Positions 23,993-31,143 of a stretch of 35,216 nt of DNA are shown piece by piece. This stretch comes from Patescibacteria group bacterium. GTDB lineage: Bacteria; Patescibacteriota; Minisyncoccia; Minisyncoccales; Staskawiczbacteraceae. The position numbers were made by a program, and so were the translations under genes. Position 1 is the first letter of the stretch, and the number at the start of each line of letters is the position of its first letter. Location: the NCBI GenBank assembly GCA_018829965.1, contig JAHJTG010000005.1, forward strand, positions 113,558 through 148,773, in the 5' to 3' direction. The notes below the pieces were generated by a model that had not been told where the DNA came from, did not search any database, and worked only from the letters and a program-made list of their open reading frames with translations.

Positions 23993-24690
23993 CTATAGAG
24001 TTTTTCAGTTATGAGATAAATATTCTGCCTGTTCCTTCTTTTGTTTTTTATAACACCTATCTTCTTAACCTTAAACCCTGCTTTCTTAACTAAGGCCACT
24101 AATTCTTTTTTTGAAAACCAATGATAATATCTATCTGTTTCTTTACCCCAATGCTTCATAATATCTTTAAAATCTAATTTTGATTTCCCAATAAGTTTTA
24201 AGATGCTATATTTAATTAAAGAATAAATCTCTTTGAGTTGATGAAACTTCCAAACAGTAAAAATTAGGATTCCATCCTTTTTTAAAACTCTTTTTGCCTC
24301 TTTCAAAAACTCCGAACGAAATTCTTTTGATGGAATATGGTGCAAAACCGCCATACTACAAATTTTATCAAAACAATTATCCGGAAAAGGAAGTTTTAAG
24401 GCATCGGCTACCTGAAAACTAATCATTGGATATTTTCTTTGAGCAATACTAATCAATCTTTCAGAATTATCAATCCCGATATAATCTATTTCTTTATTTT
24501 TAAACAACTCATAATAACGGCCGTTTCCGCATCCTAAATCTAAAACCCTATCCCCCTTAGCTAAATAATCATCAAACAAGAACTCTGTCTCTTTCCATAC
24601 TTCATTTCTTGTTCTTGAAAACTGTTCAGAAATTAAGTTATAATCCGTCTTAGTTTTATTGATTAAATATTCTGCGTAATCTCTTCTCAT
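23983..24690 (-). CDS. SAM-dependent methyltransferase, Trm9/ALKBH8-like
   Basis: The 235-residue protein (ATG at 24690) is a class I Rossmann methyltransferase: motif I VLDLGCGNGRYYELF (about residues 47-61), motif II YIGIDNSERLI, motif IV ICSMAVLHHIPSKEFR, and VLKKDGILIFTVW. The NGRYYE start and the AVLHHI...VLKKDG...FTVW series resemble Trm9, which methylates cm5U to mcm5U at the tRNA wobble base after Elp3 acts. Its neighbour is elp3, in opposite orientation, and the two start codons share CATG. The longer frame to 24771 would lie antisense to elp3 and is less likely. The substrate is inferred. Confidence 0.8.
   Translation of the reverse strand: MRRDYAEYLINKTKTDYNLISEQFSRTRNEVWKETEFLFDDYLAKGDRVLDLGCGNGRYYELFKNKEIDYIGIDNSERLISIAQRKYPMISFQVADALKLPFPDNCFDKICSMAVLHHIPSKEFRSEFLKEAKRVLKKDGILIFTVWKFHQLKEIYSLIKYSILKLIGKSKLDFKDIMKHWGKETDRYYHWFSKKELVALVKKAGFKVKKIGVIKNKRRNRQNIYLITEKLYRQT
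24615..24644 (+). promoter_or_regulatory. Likely promoter of elp3 inside the methyltransferase gene
   Basis: TTGAAA (24615-24620), an 18-base spacer, TATAAT (24639-24644). This gives a leader of about 38 bases to the ATG at 24689. Confidence 0.55.
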
Positions 24691-26308
24691 GAATAAAATT
24701 GATCCCAATTTAATAATTCCTAAATTAATTAAAGCCCGACTGAAAACTTCGGAGGATTTAGCTACATTCAAAAGAAAAATATCTAAAGAAATCGGGCTTT
24801 CAATTGTTTCTAATGTTGATTTATTAAGAGCTTATCATATTTTTTGTCATAAAAAAACCCCGCACCAGAGCAAGCACGGTGCAGAGCGTAGGTCAAAGCC
24901 AGATAGGAAAATAGAGTTTTTATTAAGGAAAAGACTTGTCCGCTCTCTTTCCGGCGTAGTTATAGTTTCAGTTTTAACAAAACCTTATCCTTGTCCTGGG
25001 AAATGCCTTTATTGCCCGACCGAAAAAGGAATGCCTAAATCTTACCTCTCCAACGAACCGGCTGTGATGAGGGCGATTTTAAACAGCTTTGACCCGGCAA
25101 GACAGATAGAAAACAGATTAAAATCTTTAAGTCTTCAAAGCCATCCTACCGACAAGATAGAGCTTGTTATTATTGGCGGAACTTGGTCTTATCTTCCAAA
25201 GCCTTATCGCGAACAATTTATAATGCGTTGTTTTGAAGCGTGCAATAATAAAAAATCAAAGGATTTAGAAACCGCCCAAAAAATCAATGAAAAAGCAAAA
25301 CATAGGATTATCGGCATCACAATTGAAACAAGGCCAGACTATATCAATGAAAAAGAAATTCTACACTTAAGAAAACTCGGAGTAACTAGGGTAGAGTTGG
25401 GAGTGCAAAGCACTTATGATGATGTTTTAAAATTTAATCTGCGAGGACATTTAGTAAAAGATACGATTAAAGCAACTAAACTATTGAAAGACGCTGGTTT
25501 CAAGATTTGCTACCATATAATGCCTAATCTGCCCGGCTCGGATGTAAAACATGATGAAAAAGTATTTGAAGAAATATTCTCTAATCCTGATTTCCAACCG
25601 GATTTATTAAAAATATATCCTTGTGCTATTTTAAAACAAGCTCCTTTATATAAATTATGGCAAGCAGGAAAATATAAGCCTTATACTGAAAAACAATTAA
25701 TTAGTTTATTGTTAAAAATAAAAAGGCGCATTCCTTATTACTGCCGTATTCAAAGATTAGTTCGTGATATTCCCTCTCCAAGCATTATTACTGGCCCTGC
25801 AAAAATCTCTAACATGCGGCAGGTTTTAAAAAAACTATCTAAGAAACAAGGATGGCGATGCAAATGTATAAGATGCCGAGAAGTAAGCGGAGACTATAAT
25901 CCAAAAGAAAAACTTTACTTATACAGAGAAAACTATGATGCCTCTGACGGAAAAGAAATATTTTTAAGCTACGAGAATAAAGACCGAAGCCGTCTTTATA
26001 GTTTGCTTCGCCTACGTATTACTTCAAAAAATACTGCCATAATCCGCGAGTTACATACCTATGGCCAACTTCATCCTTTAAATAGCTCTGCTATTTCTCC
26101 CCAGCATAAAGGACTAGGGAAAAAGCTTATAAAAGAAGCTGAAATGATAACTAAAAAGGAACACGGATTAAAAAAAATCGCCGTTATCTCCGGCGTTGGT
26201 GTAAAAAATTATTATCGAGAGCTCGGCTATAAATTAGAGAATACTTATATGGTTAAAAATATTTCGCAGAATCATAGACTGCCTACACTTGACATAACAA
26301 CCGTCTAG
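24689..26308 (+). CDS. elp3: Elp3: radical SAM/GNAT tRNA wobble-uridine carboxymethylation enzyme
   Basis: The 539-residue protein has an N-terminal basic helix region, a radical SAM core with cysteines 102, 106 and 109 in YPCPGKCLYCP, GTWSYLP and ETRPDY, and a C-terminal GNAT acetyl-CoA domain (about 440-539, HKGLGKKLIKEAE and GVKNYYRELGY). Elp3 makes cm5U at position 34 of tRNAs; single-subunit forms occur in archaea and a few bacteria. Residues 57-70 (PHQSKHGAERRSK) are encoded by a hairpin repeat that also lies at 23618-23650, between the N-terminal helices and the core, and look inserted. Most bacteria use MnmE/MnmG for this base instead. Confidence 0.93.
   Translation: MNKIDPNLIIPKLIKARLKTSEDLATFKRKISKEIGLSIVSNVDLLRAYHIFCHKKTPHQSKHGAERRSKPDRKIEFLLRKRLVRSLSGVVIVSVLTKPYPCPGKCLYCPTEKGMPKSYLSNEPAVMRAILNSFDPARQIENRLKSLSLQSHPTDKIELVIIGGTWSYLPKPYREQFIMRCFEACNNKKSKDLETAQKINEKAKHRIIGITIETRPDYINEKEILHLRKLGVTRVELGVQSTYDDVLKFNLRGHLVKDTIKATKLLKDAGFKICYHIMPNLPGSDVKHDEKVFEEIFSNPDFQPDLLKIYPCAILKQAPLYKLWQAGKYKPYTEKQLISLLLKIKRRIPYYCRIQRLVRDIPSPSIITGPAKISNMRQVLKKLSKKQGWRCKCIRCREVSGDYNPKEKLYLYRENYDASDGKEIFLSYENKDRSRLYSLLRLRITSKNTAIIRELHTYGQLHPLNSSAISPQHKGLGKKLIKEAEMITKKEHGLKKIAVISGVGVKNYYRELGYKLENTYMVKNISQNHRLPTLDITTV
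24860..24895. repeat. GCACC..GGTGC hairpin repeat in frame in elp3
   Basis: GCACC (24862-24866) pairs with GGTGC (24878-24882). The surrounding 35 bases align with 23618-23650. Confidence 0.65.
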
Positions 26309-26369
26309 AATTAAGATATAAATATAAGGAGTCGGTATATGTGCGGCTAGCCATGATCGGCTTTTTTGT

Positions 26370-27113
26370 TTAAACGAGTATCTCAAAAATCCCAGGATTA
26401 TCTTTGTCTATCATTTTTCTATTTATGAGCCTACTCATCATAACCTGCACTTTTGTAGGTTTTTTATTTTTACCCATCTTCATCATATAAACCATATCCG
26501 CCATTACGGCTAAAATATCTGCCATTTGGATATCGACATCTAAATTTTGTTTATTTACCAAGCTTAAAGATGTAATCTTATTTCTATAGTCCGAACCAGT
26601 AATCCCTTCTGATGGGATTCCAATTGACTGCAATCTATTATGTGCCTCTATTAAATATTTATCTTGGTAAGGGTCTGACTCCACTACAATTTTCCCGCAA
26701 TTACATCCAAGATGCTTTTTTGTAAATTCCTCTAAAATTTTACTGTAAGCCTTTCTTAATATTGCGATATCATTCCATCCTAATTTTTTAGCCTTATCTT
26801 TGTCCGTGATAACAAAAGCCAATGATAATTCCTTAATATTCAGTGGAGTAATGAGTTCCGACCAAAAATTTATTTCTTTTACTGGATCTTCCCGTAACAA
26901 TGCGAAAGAACCCTTTTTCCTTATTATATCTCTGCAATGGAAAACTATTTCCTCATCGTTAAAATATTTCTTCTTTAACTTACTAATTATTTTATCTAAT
27001 TTAGGCTTAAATTTCTCTGGTATTATTAAACCAGATAGTACAAAATTTTTGGACAAATGATTAAAACTAGCCTTTCCAGTTTCGTCTAATGCTAAAACTT
27101 TATAATCGCGCAT
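26370..27113 (-). CDS. DUF3800-domain protein (RNase H-like fold)
   Basis: The 247-residue protein starts with KVLALDETGKASF (the DE[ST]G motif of DUF3800) and has the C-terminal DVDIQMADILAVMADMVY, matching the conserved QxADxxA. DUF3800 has a predicted RNase H-like fold with acidic metal ligands, and many members sit in mobile or defence islands, but no activity is established here. HCRDI (about residues 58-62) is also typical. Convergent with elp3; a terminator separates it from the Nif3-like gene. Confidence 0.82.
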   Translation of the reverse strand: MRDYKVLALDETGKASFNHLSKNFVLSGLIIPEKFKPKLDKIISKLKKKYFNDEEIVFHCRDIIRKKGSFALLREDPVKEINFWSELITPLNIKELSLAFVITDKDKAKKLGWNDIAILRKAYSKILEEFTKKHLGCNCGKIVVESDPYQDKYLIEAHNRLQSIGIPSEGITGSDYRNKITSLSLVNKQNLDVDIQMADILAVMADMVYMMKMGKNKKPTKVQVMMSRLINRKMIDKDNPGIFEILV

Positions 27114-27125
27114 ATTTTTATTTTA

Positions 27126-27155
27126 TCAAAAAGCCACCTCAATTAAAAGGTGGCT
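27126..27155 (-). terminator. Intrinsic terminator after the Nif3-like gene
   Basis: On the minus strand AGCCACCT (27155-27148), loop TTTAATTG, AGGTGGCT (27139-27132), then TTTTTGAT. Confidence 0.85.
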
Positions 27156-27174
27156 CGAAAAGACTAACTTACTT

Positions 27175-28119
27175 TTAATTTCTTTTTATTCTAATCAATC
27201 CAGAGCAAGGAATTATTTCAACCCCATTCTTTTCTATTTCATCTAAGAATAGATTTATTCCTAAAGAATCAGAAGAAATATGACCGGCTATGACAACATT
27301 TAAATTCGCATTTTCAGCTTCTTTCTTATGTTCTTCAGAAATATGCATTCCAACAACAGTGCCGATACCAGCCTGAACCATTTTTTCAAAAAGTTTAGGG
27401 GAGCCTTCTGTCCCTCCTGTGATTTCAGTTAAAGCAATTTTACCACAGCGATTATCAGGAGAACCGACAAAAATCTTAGGACCAGCGCCAATTTTCATTG
27501 CTTCTTTATATTCCGGCACTTCTTTTAACAAACTAACCAAATCACTAATTCTTTCTGGATTTTTGCTTTCTATAAGTTTTTTAAGAAAACTAGCTGCTAA
27601 GTTATCACAACAAGTGTGCACGTTTATTAAATTAGCCTTTAAAAGCTTAGCAGCGTCAACTGTTCTTTGATGATTAGCTGAGTTAACGCCTCTGGCAACT
27701 TCTGATATTCTTTCTTTCATAAGCCCCTCGGCAACGTTTATAGGAACACCGTAATAATTTAGAACATCGCACTGCAAACTCATTACGTCTGCTAAATTAG
27801 CTAGTCCTTTGCCAATAGGGTGATGGCCTATTATTAAATCTATATTTCCTAATTCTTTTGCAATCAAAATCTCGTCGGAGCTAATATCAACACCGACCAT
27901 GATCCTCTTAATTTCTTTATCCTCTGCGATATGGTAAATTCTAGAATCTAAATAAGGGTTTTCTAGCGCTTCTTTATCAAATTCTTCTTTTTCTTTCTCA
28001 TTCATCCCCTCGTATTTCTTTTTTTTATTATCCAAAAATTTCCTAACTCCATCTTCTCCCCTAAAGTCAACTTTTATACCCATCTGTATCGCTAAATTGT
28101 GGATCTCTTTAATCTTCAC
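27175..28119 (-). CDS. Nif3-like dinuclear metal centre protein
   Basis: The 314-residue protein has the Nif3/DUF34 hallmark IIGHHPIGKG (metal-binding His pair), a later HxxE-type element (MHISEEHKKEAE) and IAGHISSDSLGIN. The family resembles GTP cyclohydrolase I type 2; its physiological reaction is unsettled. The start is taken as GTG at 28119, because the TTG 4 codons upstream lies wholly inside the inverted repeat of the neighbouring GIY-YIG element. That repeat also provides the bases before and including the GTG, so the element's insertion may have re-set the gene's 5' end. Confidence 0.85.
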   Translation of the reverse strand: MKIKEIHNLAIQMGIKVDFRGEDGVRKFLDNKKKKYEGMNEKEKEEFDKEALENPYLDSRIYHIAEDKEIKRIMVGVDISSDEILIAKELGNIDLIIGHHPIGKGLANLADVMSLQCDVLNYYGVPINVAEGLMKERISEVARGVNSANHQRTVDAAKLLKANLINVHTCCDNLAASFLKKLIESKNPERISDLVSLLKEVPEYKEAMKIGAGPKIFVGSPDNRCGKIALTEITGGTEGSPKLFEKMVQAGIGTVVGMHISEEHKKEAENANLNVVIAGHISSDSLGINLFLDEIEKNGVEIIPCSGLIRIKRN

Positions 28120-28426
28120 CCTACACACCAAACGAGTTTAATACCCAAGGCTTCTCTTTATCCTAACAATGAGTTGCCTTAAAGCTTTGGCCCGTAGTTT
28201 TAAATTATGTTCTCTTTTAAATGCGTCTTGTTTTGAAGCATACGCTTCATAGTAAACCAAATTAAATGGTTTCCTTGTTTTCGTGGACTTAACTAATCCT
28301 GAATTATGTTTTTTAAACCTCTCTCTTAAATCATTAGTACACCCTATATACAATTTACCATCTTTTTTACTTTTTAGGATATAGATAAAAAACATAATTC
28401 AAAACTCGTTATGGTGTGGGGGTTCA
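28115..28426. mobile_element. GIY-YIG gene bounded by inverted repeats (candidate mobile element)
   Basis: The ends are ACCCTACACACCAAACGAGTTT on the left (28118-28139) and the complement of ACCCCCACACCATAACGAGTTT on the right (28402-28423). They match over about 22 bases with small gaps. The GIY-YIG frame fills the interior, its stop lies in the left repeat, and the flanking genes start or stop at the element edges. The same end sequence forms the hairpin inside polX (17961-18000). It is 312 bp in all. Confidence 0.65.
28138..28395 (-). CDS. GIY-YIG nuclease-domain protein (UPF0213-like)
   Basis: The 85-residue single-domain protein has FFIYILKS (GIY strand), KLYIGCTNDLRERFKKHNSG (YIG strand plus the catalytic Arg helix) and a C-terminal KREHNLKLRAKALRQLI. 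All motif residues look intact, unlike the degenerate copy at 15015. Such proteins are predicted single-strand or structure-specific DNA nucleases of unknown role, abundant in CPR genomes. Its tight fit inside inverted repeats suggests it belongs to a mobile element and may cut at the hairpin ends. Confidence 0.85.
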   Translation of the reverse strand: MFFIYILKSKKDGKLYIGCTNDLRERFKKHNSGLVKSTKTRKPFNLVYYEAYASKQDAFKREHNLKLRAKALRQLIVRIKRSLGY

Positions 28427-28708
28427 TTATTTTTTAGATTGTTTCTTTGATCTATCGTGTTTAGGTGCGCTTTTGTTTTTAGCAGGTTTAACTAATTTCT
28501 TTTCTTTATCTTTTTTTACTACCTTTTCTATTTTAATATCCTCTATCACAGCTCCGGCTTGAATAGGAGCAGGAGATTTTATGAATTTTGTAATAAGCGC
28601 AATAATTTGTTCTTCCTGTTTTTTAGGATCTAAAACCTCCCTGCGGATTTTAGCCTTAGTTAGACGAATGTATTTCCTAATTGAATTTGGTAATTTACTT
28701 TTTGACAT
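28427..28708 (-). CDS. Small basic conserved CPR protein, unknown
   Basis: The 93-residue protein has a conserved-looking N-terminus (KLPNSIRKYIRLTKAKIRRE) and a Lys-rich disordered tail (KKDKEKKLVKPAKNKSAPK). I recall similar short proteins from other Parcubacteria but no function. The charge suggests RNA or ribosome binding (inference). Its stop codon lies directly against the right end of the GIY-YIG element. Confidence 0.65.
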   Translation of the reverse strand: MSKSKLPNSIRKYIRLTKAKIRREVLDPKKQEEQIIALITKFIKSPAPIQAGAVIEDIKIEKVVKKDKEKKLVKPAKNKSAPKHDRSKKQSKK

Positions 28709-28782
28709 ATGGTAATCTTCTATACCTTACCCGAGAAACCAACTAAAATCAAGCTTTGTTTATCAATTTTATCATAAAAAGA

Positions 28783-28814
28783 AAAAATGCCCCGCTAAAG
28801 CGCAGGGCATTTTA
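28783..28814 (-). terminator. Intrinsic terminator after the GH130 gene
   Basis: ATGCCC pairs with GGGCAT around GC-TAAA-GC; on the minus strand TTTTTTC follows. The GCCCCGCTAAAGC word is related to the palindromes flanking the tmRNA. Confidence 0.8.
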
Positions 28815-28815
28815 A

Positions 28816-29769
28816 TTAAAAATCGGTGCATTTTTTTAAGTAGTCGATAACATCTTTTAGATTAGCAATAGCTAAAGCAACAACAGAATCAGCAGCGCCG
28901 TAATAAAGTAAAAGCTCATTTGTTTTCTCATCAATAACAGTACCGCAAGGGAAAACAATGTCGTCTACATTGCCTACTCTTTCATAATTTTCTTTTGGAC
29001 CAAAAACCCAATCTCTGCTCCGACGAATTACCTTAAGAGTTTCTATGTCCAGCAAAACCAGCCCAACTCGATAAAGAGTGCCGGAAGCTGTATCTCTTGC
29101 TCCGTGATAAATAATTAACCATCCCTCTGGGGTTTCAATTGGTGGAGAACCTAATCCTACTCTATCACAGTCCCAAGCTCCATCACGTCCCACAGGGATT
29201 AATACCCTATGCTCCCCCCAAAATTTAAGATCTCTAGAAAAAGAGACCCAGATATCAGCTCTGCTACCAACAATAATTGGTCTGTTTATAAGGGCATAAT
29301 ACCCGTTTATTTTTTGGGGCAATAAACAACCGTCTTTATTAGCGGGCATTAATTGTTGTCCCAAACGTTGAAAATCTTTAAAGTTTTTAGTTGCGAGCAA
29401 AGAAATGCCAGGAGGTTCCCCTACAACTCCCGCAAAGAAAGAAACACAAGTAATTATGTATTCCTGCCGTTCTTTTAGCCAGACAATTCTCGGATCCTCT
29501 AATCCTTTTACAGCTTCGCCAAATTCTTGTTCTGCTGCTAACGCCGGCGCAGGACTTATCTGCCAATCTGTTTTTCCATCTTTACTTCTTGCGATTGTTA
29601 AATGGGAATACCCCCGTCCGTCTTCAACTCGCACCAAAAGCAATACTTCACCATTGAATCTTATTGCTCCTGGATTAAAAACCGACCCTACTCTATATGG
29701 CCAATTTTCTGTTGTCAATATCGGATTTTCTTCATACCTTACAAATAATTCTTTTATCGAATTCCCCAT
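28816..29769 (-). CDS. GH130 family glycoside phosphorylase/hydrolase
   Basis: The 317-residue protein has the five-bladed propeller motifs of GH130: YEENPILT, NPGAIRFNGEVLLLVRVED, GLEDPRIVW, KDGCLLPQKINGYYALINRP, LGSPPIETPEGWLIIYHG and PCGTVIDEKTNELLLYYGAAD. Family members phosphorolyse beta-1,4- or beta-1,2-mannosides and so recycle mannose-containing oligosaccharides. The exact linkage is unknown. It is probably cytoplasmic (no signal peptide). The ATG at 29769 has AAGGGAG 5 bases upstream and is preferred over the TTG at 29784. It is monocistronic with its own promoter and terminator. Confidence 0.9.
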   Translation of the reverse strand: MGNSIKELFVRYEENPILTTENWPYRVGSVFNPGAIRFNGEVLLLVRVEDGRGYSHLTIARSKDGKTDWQISPAPALAAEQEFGEAVKGLEDPRIVWLKERQEYIITCVSFFAGVVGEPPGISLLATKNFKDFQRLGQQLMPANKDGCLLPQKINGYYALINRPIIVGSRADIWVSFSRDLKFWGEHRVLIPVGRDGAWDCDRVGLGSPPIETPEGWLIIYHGARDTASGTLYRVGLVLLDIETLKVIRRSRDWVFGPKENYERVGNVDDIVFPCGTVIDEKTNELLLYYGAADSVVALAIANLKDVIDYLKKCTDF

Positions 29770-29827
29770 AAAAACTCCCTTCAAAAATTATATTATCAAC
29801 GAACTAAAACGTGTACTAACACCAACT

Positions 29828-29855
29828 ATCTTAATCGTTTTTAAAGGAAAGTCAA
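29828..29855 (-). promoter_or_regulatory. Probable promoter of the GH130 gene
   Basis: On the minus strand TTGACT (29855-29850), a 16-base spacer, TAAGAT (29833-29828). It gives a leader of about 50 bases. Confidence 0.5.
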
Positions 29856-29889
29856 TCCCTATGTAATGGTTCAATAGCTTATGACCACT

Positions 29890-31143
29890 TTAGTGCGATA
29901 TTCTTCTATGCTCTTCTCTTACTACCTCTCTATCGTCCCAAGGAATCTTTTTAGAACCGATCACTAATAACTGCTCTGTGCCTTTGCCCAAAACTAAAAC
30001 AATATCATTTTCTTCTGTCAACTCCAGCCCTTTTTTAATTGCTTCTCTCCTATTTGGAATTTCGTATAAATTGGTTTTCTGAAACCCCTCCCCGATAACC
30101 CCTGATTTTATTTCTGATATAATCTCTTCTGGCTTTTCGTTATATGGGTCTTCATTGCATAAAATAATAATATCTGAGTTTTCTGCGGCTATCTTGCCTA
30201 AAACCGGTCTTTTCCATTTATCTCTCCCTCCACCAGCAGAACCGAAAATAGCAATTATTTTATTATGCGGAAAATCTTTGACTGCTTTAAAAACTTCTTC
30301 AAAAGAATCTGGGGTATGAGCTAAGTCTACAATCACTTTAAAAGGTTTTTCTATTATTACCTCCATGCGTCCCTGTATTGTTTTTATCTTTTCCAAAGCT
30401 CTTTTGCAGGTTTCTAAATTTACGCCGTATATTAAACCGATACAAATTGCCGATAGGGCGTTATATATATTAAATCTTCCTAATAGTTTTAAGTTGAACC
30501 TTATACTATCAATAGAAAAACTTACTCCGTCTCTCGATTCTTCTAAATCTTTTGCAAAGATTGCTTCGGGTTTTTGGTTCTTTGTGCTAAAGCCCAGTTT
30601 CTTTTCTGCTTTGAATCGTAAAAAATAATCTACATTTTTGTCGTCTAAATTAAGGATGTGATTCTTTTTCGTCGCTTTAAATAACTTCAGCTTTTCGTTC
30701 CTATAATTTTCAAAGCTTCCATGGGCTTCAATATGTTCTGGCTGTAAGTTAGTAAAAACAGCTGTATCAAAGGTTATAAACTTATGACGATATTGTTTAA
30801 TGCCTTCAGATGTTACTTCTAAAATTGCGTAATCGCATTTGGCTCTTACTGCTTTTCTTAAAAAACCTTGAATTTTAAAACGGCCGGGCATTGTCATATG
30901 CTCGGGGTTTAGAATTTCTTTATCACCAACTTTAATAGTAGCTGAAGTAAGCCAGGCAACCTTAAATCCCGCCTCTTCTAATATATTCCCTGCCAATATG
31001 GCAGTTGTAGATTTCCCCTTAGTGCCGGTAATCCCAATAACCTTTATCTTTTTGCTGGGAAATCTATGCCAAAAAGCGCTTATAAGCGCGAGTTTATAAT
31101 GATAAACATTAAAAATAAATTTAGGAATGAATTTTTTAATCAT
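29890..31143 (-). CDS. Mur ligase family protein, MurE-like without the N-terminal domain
   Basis: The 417-residue protein has the Mur ligase ATP loop GITGTKGKSTTA (residues 37-48), the central domain with LEVTSEGIKQ and NLQPEHIEAHG, and the C-terminal domain with IQGRMEVI, VDLAHTPDSFEEV, FGSAGGGRDKWKRP and EDPYNEKPEEI. These are closest to MurE, which adds the third residue to the peptidoglycan stem. The usual N-terminal UDP-MurNAc-binding domain is missing; about 30 residues with a hydrophobic stretch stand in its place. The DAP-specific DNPR motif reads NEDPY, so the amino acid substrate may differ. Its ATG overlaps the stop of the DGR reverse transcriptase. Confidence 0.85.
   Translation of the reverse strand: MIKKFIPKFIFNVYHYKLALISAFWHRFPSKKIKVIGITGTKGKSTTAILAGNILEEAGFKVAWLTSATIKVGDKEILNPEHMTMPGRFKIQGFLRKAVRAKCDYAILEVTSEGIKQYRHKFITFDTAVFTNLQPEHIEAHGSFENYRNEKLKLFKATKKNHILNLDDKNVDYFLRFKAEKKLGFSTKNQKPEAIFAKDLEESRDGVSFSIDSIRFNLKLLGRFNIYNALSAICIGLIYGVNLETCKRALEKIKTIQGRMEVIIEKPFKVIVDLAHTPDSFEEVFKAVKDFPHNKIIAIFGSAGGGRDKWKRPVLGKIAAENSDIIILCNEDPYNEKPEEIISEIKSGVIGEGFQKTNLYEIPNRREAIKKGLELTEENDIVLVLGKGTEQLLVIGSKKIPWDDREVVREEHRRISH

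Noticed and set aside
24691-24771. 27-codon N-terminal extension of the methyltransferase
   Set aside because: It lies antisense to the elp3 N-terminus, and the ATG at 24690 gives a normal methyltransferase start.
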